DNA from: Motiliproteus sp036964625
GTDB lineage: Bacteria; Pseudomonadota; Gammaproteobacteria; Pseudomonadales; Balneatricaceae
DNA length: 64,000 nucleotides
Assembly: GCA_036964625.1 (NCBI GenBank)
Contig: JBALTG010000003.1
Location: 1-64,000 of the forward strand
Direction: 5' to 3'
Every line of letters begins with the position of its first letter. Positions within the stretch are counted from its first letter, which is position 1. This document shows positions 16,083 through 25,100 of this stretch, in pieces. Both the position numbers and the translations under genes were made by a program. The notes beneath the pieces were generated by a model. It saw nothing but the letters and a program-made list of their open reading frames with translations. It was not told where the DNA came from and searched no databases.

Positions 16083-16552
16083 GGCTTATTCAAACAAGGC
16101 GCTCTTTCCTTTTTCAGGCCTCATATTCCGGCCCTTTATTCCGGCAGAGGGCGTTTTCTAGATAGTAAACCCATGTCTGGTTGCAGGTCCCGCCACGACC
16201 AAGCACTAAGGGCATCAAAACGAGCGTCCGCTTCACCGCTCCTGTTGATCTGGAAAGGGAGTATTGATAATAGCCACTAAGTGGCTCCTTCACGACTTAC
16301 TGTCGCTCGCTGTAGACCAGCAAGGCCCCGTTTGAGCGGCAGCTCTTGAGTATACCTGGCGCTGGGGTTGTAGATCCTTTTGCTAGATGGAAATCTGAGC
16401 ATGATTCTCTATCACTAATGATTCGCCTGAAACGGCTCGTTATCCACTTTGAGTATGCGACATTATTTCAGCAGTCTTTGATGATTGAGCGGTAACATGG
16501 GGGCTCTAGCGAACCTCAGTATGAACCCTTATTACGCGACCACATCCCCCGC
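16083..16552. other. intergenic region, no gene seen
   Basis: About 470 bp between convergent genes (the HEAT-repeat gene and the DUF4405-like gene). I found no open frame with coding character, no clear terminator and no repeat. Confidence 0.5.
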
Positions 16553-17026
16553 TCAGCGCATACCTGCTTGGCGCAGTTGCTGTCTCGCTGCCTCTTGCAT
16601 GTGAGGGGGAAGCTGTTCAATGCGTTGCAACATCATTTCTCTCGCCCATGACCGACGTTGCTGTTCGCCAAAGTCGAGGATGCTGTTGACCGGCAGCCAC
16701 TGGTAAAGCGTTGCAACCATTAATAGCCCGGTGATCAGGGTTGCCGCGATGAAATGGTGCGAAATGGACAGGCTCAGCTTGCCACGGACGTAGCTGAACA
16801 TTGCTCGGCCATTCAGCACCAGATGGGCAATGCCCGCCAGAATCAGCACAAAGCCAAACAAGGTATGAACATCATCCCACTGCGATTTTGTCAGCCAGAG
16901 CATCGACCACTGCAGGTTGCTCGCAACACGATCGATTGGACCGATATAGACGATGACGCCTGAAATAGAGGTGATCACCAGGCTATAGAGCAGGAGTAGT
17001 GTGATAGTTTTACGGAAGCGTTTCAT
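16553..17026 (-). CDS. DUF4405-like membrane protein
   Basis: From MKRFRKTITLL (17026) the protein has 157 residues and three membrane segments (about 7-28, 55-72 and 95-112). The pattern SISGVIVYIGPIDRVAS, LTKSQWDDVHTLFGF and HLVLNGRAMFSYV matches DUF4405 proteins, in which conserved His residues could bind haem b. The C-terminus is a charged tail (QQRRSWAREMMLQRIEQLP). A longer frame to 17092 has no better start, and no good Shine-Dalgarno sequence is present. The role is unknown; an electron-transfer function is only suggested by family resemblance. Confidence 0.7.
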   Translation of the reverse strand: MKRFRKTITLLLLYSLVITSISGVIVYIGPIDRVASNLQWSMLWLTKSQWDDVHTLFGFVLILAGIAHLVLNGRAMFSYVRGKLSLSISHHFIAATLITGLLMVATLYQWLPVNSILDFGEQQRRSWAREMMLQRIEQLPPHMQEAARQQLRQAGMR

Positions 17027-17170
17027 GGCAGGGGTTCTGAATGTTGATATTTGATTGTCAAGGTGAGACCCGCTGCCTATCGATTTGTTCACTGATCAAG
17101 CCTACTTTTTCCAAGCACGGGGTTATCCGTTTACGTGCTTAGCGCTTACCTGTTCTCGATGGTTTTCCCT

Positions 17171-17405
17171 CTCGCCCGGTCGATCCCGCAGTTTGACGTA
17201 CCCTGCGCCATAGTTCTCTCGCCCGGTCGATCCTGCAGTTTGACGTACCCTGCGCCATAGTTCTCTCGCCCGGTCGATCCCGCAGTTTGACGTACCCTGC
17301 GCCATAGTTCTCTCGCCCGGTCGATCCTGCAGTTTGACGTACCCTGCGCCATAGTTCTCTCGCCCGGTCGATCCTGCAGTTTGACCTGCCCTACGCTAGT
17401 AGCGG
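17171..17405. repeat. five tandem copies of a 47-bp unit
   Basis: The unit begins CTCGCCCGGTCGATCC and contains CAGTTTGACGTACCCTGCGCC. Copies start at 17171, 17218, 17265, 17312 and 17359, exactly 47 bp apart. They differ at single bases (CCTGCAG or CCCGCAG), and the last diverges at its 3' end. There are no unique spacers, so this is not a CRISPR array. It lies between the DUF4405-like gene and the 3' end of the PuuB-like gene. On the minus strand three frames stay open across it. Confidence 0.95.
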
Positions 17406-17421
17406 TCTCGCGGGGTGCCGG

Positions 17422-18711
17422 TTAGATACCCAGCTGATCCCGCAGGTTGTAATACCAAGCACCCATCGCCATCAGCGGGATACGCAGCAGCCGCCCGCCA
17501 GGAAAGGCCGGTTGCGGCAGGCTGGCAAAGATATCGTAACGCTCCGCCTGACCCTGAATCGCCTCGCAGATCACCTTGCCCGCCAGGTGCGAGCAGGTGA
17601 CGCCGTGTCCGCTGTAGCCCTGAGCGTAGTAAATATTAGTCCCGATACGGCCAAACTGGGGCAGCCGCATCAGGGTCAGCAGGAAATTTCCGCTCCAGGC
17701 GTAATCAATTTTGACCCCCTTAAGCTGGGGGAAGGTCTTGAGCATATTGGGGATGATCCGCGCTTTAATCCTGCCGGGCTCGTGATCGCCATAGGAGACG
17801 CCGCCGCCGTAGATGAGTCGACCATCCCCTGAGAGTCGGTAGTAGTCGAGCAGGTAGTTGCAGTCTTCGATACAGTTGTTTTGAGGCAGCAGCTGGCGTT
17901 GCAACGCCGGGTCTAGCGGCTCGGTGGCGATCATCTGGGTGCCGCAGGGGACCGCTTTGTGTGCCAATTTCGGGATCAGTCCGCCGAGGTAGGCATTACC
18001 GGCAACCATCACAAAATCGGCACTGACACAGCCGTTAGCTGTATGCAGCTTAACCAGGGTGCCCTCGTCAACACGGGTGACCGCGGAGTCTTCATAGATC
18101 GTTCCGCCCAGCGATTCCAGCGCGGCTGCTTCGCCAAGGACCAGATTCAGCGGATGAACGTGACCGCCGCTGTTGTCCAGCAGACCCCCTTGGTAACGCT
18201 CTGAGCCGACATGGTTTTTGATGATTTCAGCGTTCAATAGCTGTAGATCCGGATGGCCGTGGGCTTCCCAGCGTCTTTGCTTGGATTCCAGTTCGCCGAG
18301 CTGTTTGGTGTTGCAGGCGGCAAATAGCGCGCCGGATTTAAGATCGCAGTCAATGTGGTACTGAGCCACCAGGCGGCGGATGATGTTGCCGCCCTCAAAG
18401 GCCATTTCTGCTATCGCGGTGCCGATCTTATGGCCATAGTGTTTTTCGATAAAGTCGATATCACGGCTGTAGCTGTGAACGATCTGGCCACCGTTGCGGC
18501 CCGATGCTCCAAAACCGATGCGGTTGGCTTCGAGAACGATCACGCTAAAGCCACTTTCGGCCAGGTGCAGGGCCGTCGATAGACCGGTATAACCGGCACC
18601 AATAATGCTGATGTCGCAATTAAGCGCGCCTGCAAGGGCGGGGCGCTGCCGGCTATCGTTGGCCGAGGCGGCGTAATAGGAACAGGGGTGTTCAGCAGAC
18701 GTCATCATCAT
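17422..18711 (-). CDS. puuB: FAD-dependent oxidase, gamma-glutamylputrescine oxidase-like
   Basis: The 429-residue protein is a DAO-family flavoenzyme. The FAD-binding Rossmann motif is at about 34-60 (DISIIGAGYTGLSTALHLAESG), followed by VLEANRIGFGASGRNGGQI and a C-terminal IYYAQGYSGHGVTCSHLAGK. It is the PuuB type that oxidises gamma-glutamylputrescine to the aldehyde, releasing ammonia and H2O2. It lies 26 bp downstream of the PuuA-like gene in the same direction, so the two are probably co-transcribed. A second PuuB-like gene is divergent at 20.2 kb; which amine each uses cannot be told. Confidence 0.85.
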   Translation of the reverse strand: MMMTSAEHPCSYYAASANDSRQRPALAGALNCDISIIGAGYTGLSTALHLAESGFSVIVLEANRIGFGASGRNGGQIVHSYSRDIDFIEKHYGHKIGTAIAEMAFEGGNIIRRLVAQYHIDCDLKSGALFAACNTKQLGELESKQRRWEAHGHPDLQLLNAEIIKNHVGSERYQGGLLDNSGGHVHPLNLVLGEAAALESLGGTIYEDSAVTRVDEGTLVKLHTANGCVSADFVMVAGNAYLGGLIPKLAHKAVPCGTQMIATEPLDPALQRQLLPQNNCIEDCNYLLDYYRLSGDGRLIYGGGVSYGDHEPGRIKARIIPNMLKTFPQLKGVKIDYAWSGNFLLTLMRLPQFGRIGTNIYYAQGYSGHGVTCSHLAGKVICEAIQGQAERYDIFASLPQPAFPGGRLLRIPLMAMGAWYYNLRDQLGI

Positions 18712-18737
18712 CCCCTGTAAGCTTGAGTCTGTCGGAC

Positions 18738-20081
18738 TTAAACATTCAGCAGCAGGTGTTCCCGCTCCCAGGAGCTGATCACCTGGTTAAAGGTCTCAAA
18801 CTCGGCTTTTTTTACCGCGATATAGGCTTTAATAAAATGCTCACCTAGCAGTTGCTGGAGGGGCTCGCATTCGTCCAGTAAGCGCAATCCTTCCTCGAGT
18901 GAGCGGGCCACCTGGATCGTATCACCCGGAAGGAATGCTATCCCCTCGACCGGCTCGGCGGGTTTGATCTGTTCTTTGATCCCCAGGTAACCACAGGCCA
19001 GGGTCAGGGCGATGGTCAGATAGGGGTTGGCGTCGGCCCCCGAGAAACGGTTCTCGATGCGGGCGTCAATAGGGTCGCAGGCCGGTGCTCGCAAGCCTGC
19101 GGTGCGGTTGTCAATTCCCCAGTCCATATTGACCGGCGCCGCCATGCCGGGGGCGAAACGCCGGTAGGAGTTGACGTTAGGGGCGAAGAAACTGATGGCA
19201 TGCGGGATGTAACGCTGCAAACCGCCCAGATAGTGGTAAAAGGTCTCGCTATAGCCGCCCGCGGTGCCGGCAAAGATATTAGCGCCGGTGGTGATATCGA
19301 TCAGGCTTTGATGGATATGCATGGAGCTGCCAGGTTCATGCTCCATCGGTTTAGCCATAAAAGTGGCATAGATACCATGCTTGATCGCAGTCTCGCGCAG
19401 GGTCCGTTTGAACACGAATACCTGGTCGGCCAGGTTGATCGGGTCGCCATGGAGAAAGTTGACCTCCATCTGCGCCGCTCCGGCCTCATGGATCAGCGTA
19501 TCGACATCCAGCCCCTGGGCGGTGCAATATTCATACAGGGTATCGATCACCGGGTTGAATTCGTTAACCGCATCGATACCGTAGGACTGACGTGCCGTCT
19601 CGCGTCTTCCCGAGCGTCCGATGGCCGATTTTAGCTCGTAATCCGGGTCCAGATTTTGTTGCAGCAGGTAAAACTCTAATTCAGGCGCGATGACGGGCTT
19701 AAGGTCCTCATCCTGGAATAGTTGCAGCACCCGCCGCAACACGCCCCGGGTGGCGAGGGGATGCAGTTTGCCCTCAGCGGTGTAACAGTCGTTGATGATC
19801 TGCGCGGTTGGCTCTTCGGCCCAGGGGACCAGGCGCAACGTGCTAACATCAGGGACCAGGATCATGTCCCGATCAGAAGGATGGATCAGCGCCTCTGGAT
19901 TATCGGCACAACCACCGGTGACGGTCTGGATCAGAATCGCTTCCGGGATTCGGCCGTTTTTTTCAGCTAAAAACTTGCGGGTTGGGTAGAATTTGCCGCG
20001 GGCGTTGCCGGTCATATCGGGGATGGTAGATTCGATTTCGGTAATGCGGTTTTCTTTGAGAAAGCTTTCAAGGGCTTCCAT
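18738..20081 (-). CDS. puuA: glutamine-synthetase-family gamma-glutamylpolyamine synthetase
   Basis: The 447-residue protein has the glutamine synthetase catalytic fold: PELEFYLL and GAAQMEVNF (metal-binding Glu), HIHQSL, FAPNVNSYRRFAPG and ENRFSGADANPYL. It lacks features of true GlnA and matches PuuA-type enzymes, which join glutamate to putrescine or another amine using ATP. Together with the downstream PuuB-like oxidase this gives the first two steps of the Puu pathway. The later enzymes (PuuC, PuuD) are not in the window. The 95-bp gap upstream is a divergent promoter shared with the second PuuB-like gene. Confidence 0.85.
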   Translation of the reverse strand: MEALESFLKENRITEIESTIPDMTGNARGKFYPTRKFLAEKNGRIPEAILIQTVTGGCADNPEALIHPSDRDMILVPDVSTLRLVPWAEEPTAQIINDCYTAEGKLHPLATRGVLRRVLQLFQDEDLKPVIAPELEFYLLQQNLDPDYELKSAIGRSGRRETARQSYGIDAVNEFNPVIDTLYEYCTAQGLDVDTLIHEAGAAQMEVNFLHGDPINLADQVFVFKRTLRETAIKHGIYATFMAKPMEHEPGSSMHIHQSLIDITTGANIFAGTAGGYSETFYHYLGGLQRYIPHAISFFAPNVNSYRRFAPGMAAPVNMDWGIDNRTAGLRAPACDPIDARIENRFSGADANPYLTIALTLACGYLGIKEQIKPAEPVEGIAFLPGDTIQVARSLEEGLRLLDECEPLQQLLGEHFIKAYIAVKKAEFETFNQVISSWEREHLLLNV

Positions 20082-20194
20082 AGATCACCTGTAAGGTCTG
20101 TTAGGATAATGCGTGGTTTTACATCGGTATTATAGGTGATTCCTGTTTATGAGCGCCGTGCCTGTCTGGCTGTTGGTTGTTGAGGAAGAAGACT

Positions 20195-21487
20195 ATGGGT
20201 CTGCAGGGGTACGAACCCTCCTACTATGTCGATAGTGCCAACGGCACCCCGGAGTATCCGATGCTTGCGGGGGGGCAAATCTCTGATGTGTGCATCATCG
20301 GTGGGGGGTATACCGGTTTGTCCGCGGCGCTGCATCTGGCCGAGCGGGGTTATGACGTCGTCCTGCTTGAAGCGCAAAGGATCGGCTGGGGAGCGTCGGG
20401 GCGTAACGGCGGTCAGGTCACAGCGGGGCATAACCTGGATCCTGTTGCGCTCGAAGCTAGGGTTGGTAAGCACGCGGCCAGGGCACTCTGGGCGCTGTCG
20501 CTGGAGTCGGTCGCGCTGGTTAAAACGCTGATTGAAAGGCACCAGATTCAGTGCGATCTGAAACCGGGGGTGCTCCACGTCGCCGCTAAGGCCTCGGTCA
20601 AGCAGCGCTATCGCGAAGCGGTGGATCGGTTACACGATGCTTACGACTATCAGGGGGTGCGTTATGTGGCGCAAGCGGAACTACGCCAGATGCTCGGGAC
20701 TGAGCGCTATGTTGGCGCCGAGCAGTGGCAGGAGGGCGCCCACCTGCACCCGCTCAATTATGCGCTAGGGCTGGCGAAAGCCGCGACTGATGCGGGGGCG
20801 CACCTCTTTGAAAAGAGCCGCGTCTGTCACTATGTCACGGGTAACAGTAGCGACAAAACGGCAGCAATACGCACCTCGAACGGGGTCGTAAAAGCCCGCT
20901 ATCTGCTCCTGGCTTGTAACGGTTATCTGGGCAAGCTGGAGCCTAGGGTGACCGGTAAAATCATGCCGATCAATAACTTTATGCTGGCGACCGAACCGTT
21001 GAGTGATGCCTGGGCGCGCGAGTTGATCCGTGATGATGTGGCGGTGGCCGACTCTAAATTCGTGGTCAACTACTTCCGTCTGTCGGCGGATAATCGATTG
21101 TTATGGGGTGGTGGCGAGAACTACCGCAGCCGTTTTCCTACAGATATTAAGCGCTTTGTTCGTAAGCCTATGTTGGAGGTATTTCCTCAACTGGCCGATG
21201 TGCGGATCGATTACGGTTGGGGCGGAACCCTGGCGATCACGCGTAACCGGATGCCTCATCTGCAGCGCCTCGACGCGAATGTTTTTGTGGCTCAGGGCTA
21301 TTCAGGGCACGGTGTGGCGCTGGCGACACTGGGCGGCAAGCTGATGGCAGAGGCGATCGCGGGTAGCGCCGAAAAATTTGATCTGTTCTCGGCGCTACCG
21401 ACCTCCGCATTCCCCGGAGGCACGCTGCTGCGCTGGCCCGGGTTAGTGGCTGGCATGCTTTACTACGCACTCAAAGATAGGCTCTGA
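20195..21487 (+). CDS. second FAD-dependent oxidase, PuuB-like
   Basis: The ATG at 20195 (GAGGAAG upstream) begins MGLQGYEPSYYVDSANGTPEYPMLAGG and gives 430 residues; a TTG at 20177 would add six. The FAD motif DVCIIGGGYTGLSAALHLAERG and the GWGASGRNGGQ segment are conserved. The C-terminal VFVAQGYSGHGVALATLGGKL matches its partner at 17422. The two differ widely in sequence, so they are old paralogues and probably have different substrates. It is divergent from puuA with a 113-bp gap, suggesting joint control by an unseen regulator. Confidence 0.85.
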   Translation: MGLQGYEPSYYVDSANGTPEYPMLAGGQISDVCIIGGGYTGLSAALHLAERGYDVVLLEAQRIGWGASGRNGGQVTAGHNLDPVALEARVGKHAARALWALSLESVALVKTLIERHQIQCDLKPGVLHVAAKASVKQRYREAVDRLHDAYDYQGVRYVAQAELRQMLGTERYVGAEQWQEGAHLHPLNYALGLAKAATDAGAHLFEKSRVCHYVTGNSSDKTAAIRTSNGVVKARYLLLACNGYLGKLEPRVTGKIMPINNFMLATEPLSDAWARELIRDDVAVADSKFVVNYFRLSADNRLLWGGGENYRSRFPTDIKRFVRKPMLEVFPQLADVRIDYGWGGTLAITRNRMPHLQRLDANVFVAQGYSGHGVALATLGGKLMAEAIAGSAEKFDLFSALPTSAFPGGTLLRWPGLVAGMLYYALKDRL

Positions 21488-21697
21488 GCAACGAGCAGGT
21501 TCGCTGCGTCCTTGATACAACCAGGCTGTAGGGCGAGCTACCTTGGCGACAGGTTTATAGTAAATGCATGCTGGGCTCTGATCACTCATCGCATCCGATT
21601 CCGCCGCACCCGTTCAGCACTATAGTTACAGAGGCTGAAAGTTACAGCGGCAAACGATACCGTGACAGACGTAGCCGCTGATCAGCAGGAGGTCAGG

Positions 21698-22441
21698 ATG
21701 GCAGAGTGGCAGAGTGGGGTGGTGCGGGAGAATATCGGCTGGAGTGCGCATCTGCATTCATTGAGGATCGAAACAGCGCCACTCGCCTTCAGTGCCGGGC
21801 AGTACACCCGTTTAGGGCTGGAGGTCGAGGGTACGCTGATCGGCCGGCCCTACTCGTTCGTCAATCCGCCGACCGAGCCGTTGTTGGAGTTCTACTTCAA
21901 TGCGGTGCCCGGCGGTCCTCTGTCTAATCGCTTGCTGGGGTTGAACCCAGGTGATGAGATACAGCTTGCGACGACCCCCAGTGGTTTCCTGGTGTTGGAC
22001 GAAATCCCCGACGGTCGTGATCTGTGGCTGCTGGCGACAGGCACGGCGATCGGGCCCTTTCTGTCGATTCTGGCCACGGCACAGCCCTGGCAACGCTTCG
22101 AGCGTATCGTGCTGGTCTATGGGGTTCGCCATCAGGCCGATCTAAGCTACCGTAATCTGCTGGATCAGTTTGGCCGCGAACATCACGAACAGTTTGTCTG
22201 GTTGCCCTTTGTCAGTCGTGAACCGGTGGAGGGGGCTGTCACAGGGCGAATTCCTGCGGCGATTGCTGAGGGTCGGTTAGAGCAGCGGGTTGGGCTGTCG
22301 TTGAGTGCTGAGCACTCTCAGGTGATGATCTGCGGTAATCCGGAGATGGTCAAAGATTCGCTTGCGGTGCTCAAAGCGCGCGGATTAGCGAAGAACCTGA
22401 GGCGCAGTCCAGGGCAGATTACCGTCGAGCGTTATTGGTAA
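21698..22441 (+). CDS. fpr: ferredoxin-NADP+ reductase
   Basis: The ATG at 21698 lies five bases after AGGAGG, a strong signal; the longer frame from 21662 is not needed. The 247-residue protein has the FAD-binding motif RPYSFVNPP (RxYS type), an NADP-binding region with ATGTAIGPFLSIL, and VMICGNPEMVKDS, ending ERYW as in bacterial-type Fpr proteins. It moves electrons between NADPH and ferredoxin or flavodoxin. It is not obviously linked with its neighbours. Confidence 0.93.
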   Translation: MAEWQSGVVRENIGWSAHLHSLRIETAPLAFSAGQYTRLGLEVEGTLIGRPYSFVNPPTEPLLEFYFNAVPGGPLSNRLLGLNPGDEIQLATTPSGFLVLDEIPDGRDLWLLATGTAIGPFLSILATAQPWQRFERIVLVYGVRHQADLSYRNLLDQFGREHHEQFVWLPFVSREPVEGAVTGRIPAAIAEGRLEQRVGLSLSAEHSQVMICGNPEMVKDSLAVLKARGLAKNLRRSPGQITVERYW

Positions 22442-22527
22442 CCACCTGGGAATAAAACCGGGCGATAAACACCCGGCTTTTAAGCTGTCGGCCTGGTTAA
22501 CCAGGCTGCTAATACAGCCGTCGAGGT

Positions 22528-22743
22528 TTAGATATCTTCGGCCACCATCTCGATCGAGCCACAGGGGCACTCGGCGACACAGATGCCGCAGCTCATGCAG
22601 CGGCGCGACTCGTATTGAGCGGTCTGCTCGTCCAGATTAGCCACCACCTCGGCAAGCCGGGCTAGTGAAGTGGTACTCTTTTTTTTCAGAATCCTGTAGG
22701 CCAGGATCGATTGTTGCGGATCGCCGCGCTCTGTCACGCGCAC
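22528..22743 (-). pseudogene. ferredoxin-like C-terminal fragment (4Fe-4S)
   Basis: The frame ends with YESRRCMSCGICVAECPCGSIEMVAEDI-like residues: a single CxxCxxCxxxCP [4Fe-4S] motif preceded by a helical stretch SLARLAEVVANLDEQTAQ. It has only GTG codons as possible starts, and the frame is open slightly further upstream to about 22785. It therefore looks like the end of a larger protein whose front is lost near the IS256 remnant. Such tails occur on pyridine-nucleotide oxidoreductases related to GltD. A small standalone ferredoxin is less likely. Confidence 0.5.
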
Positions 22744-22827
22744 GCAGCAATCATCTGCCCGTTGTGCAGTATCGCGAACGATTTATGCGGGCGATTACTG
22801 GCGAGATCTGGCCAGTTCTAGTAGGGG

Positions 22828-23326
22828 TTGTGGGTGTATCCACTCAGCGAGCTGCTGAGAACCGGTGCGGGTGAACTGATTGCTAAGGCGTTGGAGGCAG
22901 AGTTGCAGGCGCTGCTCGACCAGCATGCAGATGTACGCTTGGAGGATGGTCGCCGCGCGGTGGTGCGCAATGGATACCTGCCGAAACGGCAGGTACAGAC
23001 CGCGATCGGAGCGGTTGAGGTCAGGGTACCTAAGGTGCGTGATCGCGGAGATTCAGGGATCTGTTTCAGCAGCAGGATGCTGCCTCCCTATTTTAAACCC
23101 GCCTGCGCCACCGCCACTGAGACATTGCTTCCCTGGTTGTACCTGACGGGTGTCTACAACGGTGATTTTCGCGAATCGCTGATAGCGTTGCTGGGTATTA
23201 ACGCCCGGATACTGCCCGCCTATACCAAGTCGTTGCTCAAGGGTCAGTGGCAGGAGGAGCATGACCGGTGGTGTCGCAGCAGCTTAAAAAACAAACGCTA
23301 TCGAAAGGGCGAATGCTGCGGTTAAG
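22828..23326 (+). pseudogene. IS256-family transposase, N-terminal remnant
   Basis: The frame matches the N-terminal part of mutator-type transposases: AELQALLDQHADVRLEDGRRAVVRNGYLPKR, then TAIGAVEVRVPKVRDRG, then LPWLYLTGVYNGDFRESLIALLG. It holds at SLLKGQWQEEHDRW and then runs into unrelated sequence and a stop. The catalytic DDE half is missing. It is a dead IS fragment that overlaps the start of the next frame. Confidence 0.88.
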
Positions 23327-23603
23327 CGTCTGCTTGGTTAGCATCGCATGGCTGTTTGCAGACCCCGTATTCAGCCAGCCGTTAACATTCGTCACTCAGG
23401 ACTTTCCTAAAATCCACGTGGCCCCGTCTCAGGTAGCGGCATTCAGCCAGGCCCATCTGCGATTACTGCGCTCGGGTGAGGCCGATGTGTTGCTGCACCC
23501 TATGGAGTGCAGCTTCAGCGCGAGGATGAGGCAGAGCTGCCCGAGTGGTCGAATCCCTGAGGTGTTTTTTGCCAGCAAGACAAATTACACTGACTCCTGT
23601 TAG
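23313..23603 (+). pseudogene. remnant of an amino-acid-type periplasmic binding protein
   Basis: After an ATG at 23313 the frame encodes a signal peptide (LRLSVCLVSIAWLFADPVFS) and QPLTFVTQDFP, the typical start of family-3 solute-binding proteins. It then jumps to QVAAFSQAHLRLLRSGEADVLLHP, which belongs to a more distal part of the family, and stops. Most of the protein is deleted. It abuts the IS256 remnant. Confidence 0.55.
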
Positions 23604-23613
23604 GAGATATATC

Positions 23614-23766
23614 GTGAAAGATGTGCATCCCGATCTGTGTGACCGAGTCCCCAAACTGGTACAGGTGGCCAGCCCCATGTTCGTCAATGACGACGGTCTG
23701 AGATACCTTTAGTGGTGAGATTGTTACCATCAAGGTGTTCGAAGATAGTATTAAAGGAACCTCTCG
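23614..23766 (+). pseudogene. rraA: rraA remnant, frameshifted and truncated
   Basis: A GTG at 23614 with TAGGAG upstream starts KDVHPDLCDRVPKLVQVASPMFVND, close to the N-terminus of RraA, the protein that inhibits RNase E. The frame stops soon after, but another frame continues as FSGEIVTIKVFEDSIKGTS, also RraA-like. At least one indel separates the two parts, and the remaining ~70% is absent. A functional rraA must lie elsewhere if the organism has one. Confidence 0.7.
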
Positions 23767-23838
23767 CGTTGTTTTAAGCTGGAAAAATTTGATATAGCTG
23801 TTCATTTAATGAATGCGCACCAACATAAGGAATAGATC

Positions 23839-24237
23839 ATGACAGACTTCAATGACGCCCCCACAGGTAGTCTACTGTTGCGAACCATGGCGATGCCTGC
23901 GGATACCAACCCCAATGGTGATATCTTCGGGGGCTGGCTGATGTCACAGATGGATATAGCCGGTGGGATCCTGGCCAAGGAGATTGCCCAGGGCCGTATC
24001 GCGACGATCGCAGTAGAAGGGATGAAGTTTATTCAGCCCGTTAAAGTGGGCGATGTCGTTTGTTGTTACGGTGAGTTAATAAAAGTGGGGTCTACCTCCA
24101 TGACGCTGCAATTAGAGGTTTGGGTCAACCCCGTGTTACGGGAAAAAAGACCCGAGCGCTTTAAGGTTACCGAGGCGGCATTTATTTACGTAGCGATTGA
24201 CGACGAGGGTAACAAACGAAAAATTGTGATGCCCTAA
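23839..24237 (+). CDS. yciA: acyl-CoA thioesterase YciA
   Basis: The 132-residue hot-dog-fold protein matches YciA throughout: RTMAMPADTNPNGDIFGGWLMSQMDIAGGI contains the catalytic Asp and the acyl-CoA-binding region, followed by VEGMKFIQPVKVGDVVCCYG and a KVTEAAFIYVAIDDEG-like end. It hydrolyses a range of acyl-CoAs in the cytoplasm. AAGGAA lies upstream of the ATG. It follows directly after the rraA relic. Confidence 0.95.
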   Translation: MTDFNDAPTGSLLLRTMAMPADTNPNGDIFGGWLMSQMDIAGGILAKEIAQGRIATIAVEGMKFIQPVKVGDVVCCYGELIKVGSTSMTLQLEVWVNPVLREKRPERFKVTEAAFIYVAIDDEGNKRKIVMP

Positions 24238-24644
24238 TTTGCGGACAGGATGACACTCAATCCTGGGCTCCTGTGGTCGAGTCATAAGGTTTCATACAGA
24301 GGTTCGCTAGAGTCCCCATGTTACCGTTACAAGCACAGCCATGACAACCAAACCGAGATGGTCCTGCTGCGGTTTGCGGATCAGATCCAGACTTTATTTC
24401 AGCTGTACGTCTCAGGATGGCTTAGGGGCGTTCTGGGGAAGGGCCTGAAAGACGCGGGGTTAGTTCGGGCTCAAAAGCCTGTTAGAGGGAAAGAAGTAAC
24501 AGGCGGCGACGGCGGTCTTTTGTTGCTAACGTAGCGGTACTGTTTTGTCGGAACAATCTATCGGTACTATCCTATCGGTACAATAATGGGCACCTATTAC
24601 CACCCCGGCTCGAGCGCTATTTAAACGTAATGATCAGCTAAGGC
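24238..24644. other. intergenic region after yciA
   Basis: About 400 bp. A 94-codon frame at 24250-24534 has no recognisable features and looks non-coding. A short direct repeat CTATCGGTAC occurs at about 24558 and 24574. Nothing else was seen. Confidence 0.5.
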
Positions 24645-24920
24645 TTAGCTTAGTTCTTCGCGATGGCTGCGATCGACATAGGCGATCGCATCTGTAACCG
24701 CTTTATCAACCTTGGTTTTCATCTCCTGATATTCGCTGGGAGAGAGGTAGAACGCCATATCTATTTCGTGGCGAAAATAGCGTGGAGGTAGGTGGTTAAG
24801 CGCGACGCAGGCGATATCGGCAATATATTCAATATCCAAGGCGGAGTCTTTGAGCTGTACGGCCAGCGCATCCGCAACCATTTTTTCGTAATAGTTATCA
24901 ATATTTTCCTGAATTGACAT
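24645..24920 (-). CDS. ComFB-domain protein
   Basis: The ATG at 24920, preceded by AAGAGG, gives a 91-residue protein, MSIQENIDNYYEKMVADAL onward. Its core DIACVALNHLPPRYFRHEIDMAFYLSPSEY matches the late competence protein ComFB family. Some ComFB-like proteins in other bacteria bind cyclic dinucleotides; whether this one does is not known. The longer frame to 25040 adds an unlikely N-terminus. It is monocistronic. Confidence 0.85.
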   Translation of the reverse strand: MSIQENIDNYYEKMVADALAVQLKDSALDIEYIADIACVALNHLPPRYFRHEIDMAFYLSPSEYQEMKTKVDKAVTDAIAYVDRSHREELS

Positions 24921-25100
24921 GCTAACCTCTTGTCTTTTAAGGTGTTCGTGTTGTGCTTTAAGTGACACGATAACACAGTCTGAGAGATTGTGAAGTGGAT
25001 TGCAGACAGCGGACGTTTGCAGCCTATCGCTGGCACGCATTACGATCCTATCGAGTGTCCGGTTTGGGCCAGTAACAGGTTCGCGTACTATTAACCTGGT

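Noticed and set aside
17123..17352. Short repetitive open frames over the 47-bp repeats
   Set aside because: They arise because the repeat lacks stops in all minus-strand frames; no ribosome site or domain is present.
17171..17405. CRISPR array
   Set aside because: The 47-bp units are contiguous with no unique spacers, and no cas gene is nearby.
24250..24534. A 94-codon plus-strand frame after yciA
   Set aside because: There is no recognisable motif or ribosome site, and the composition looks non-coding.
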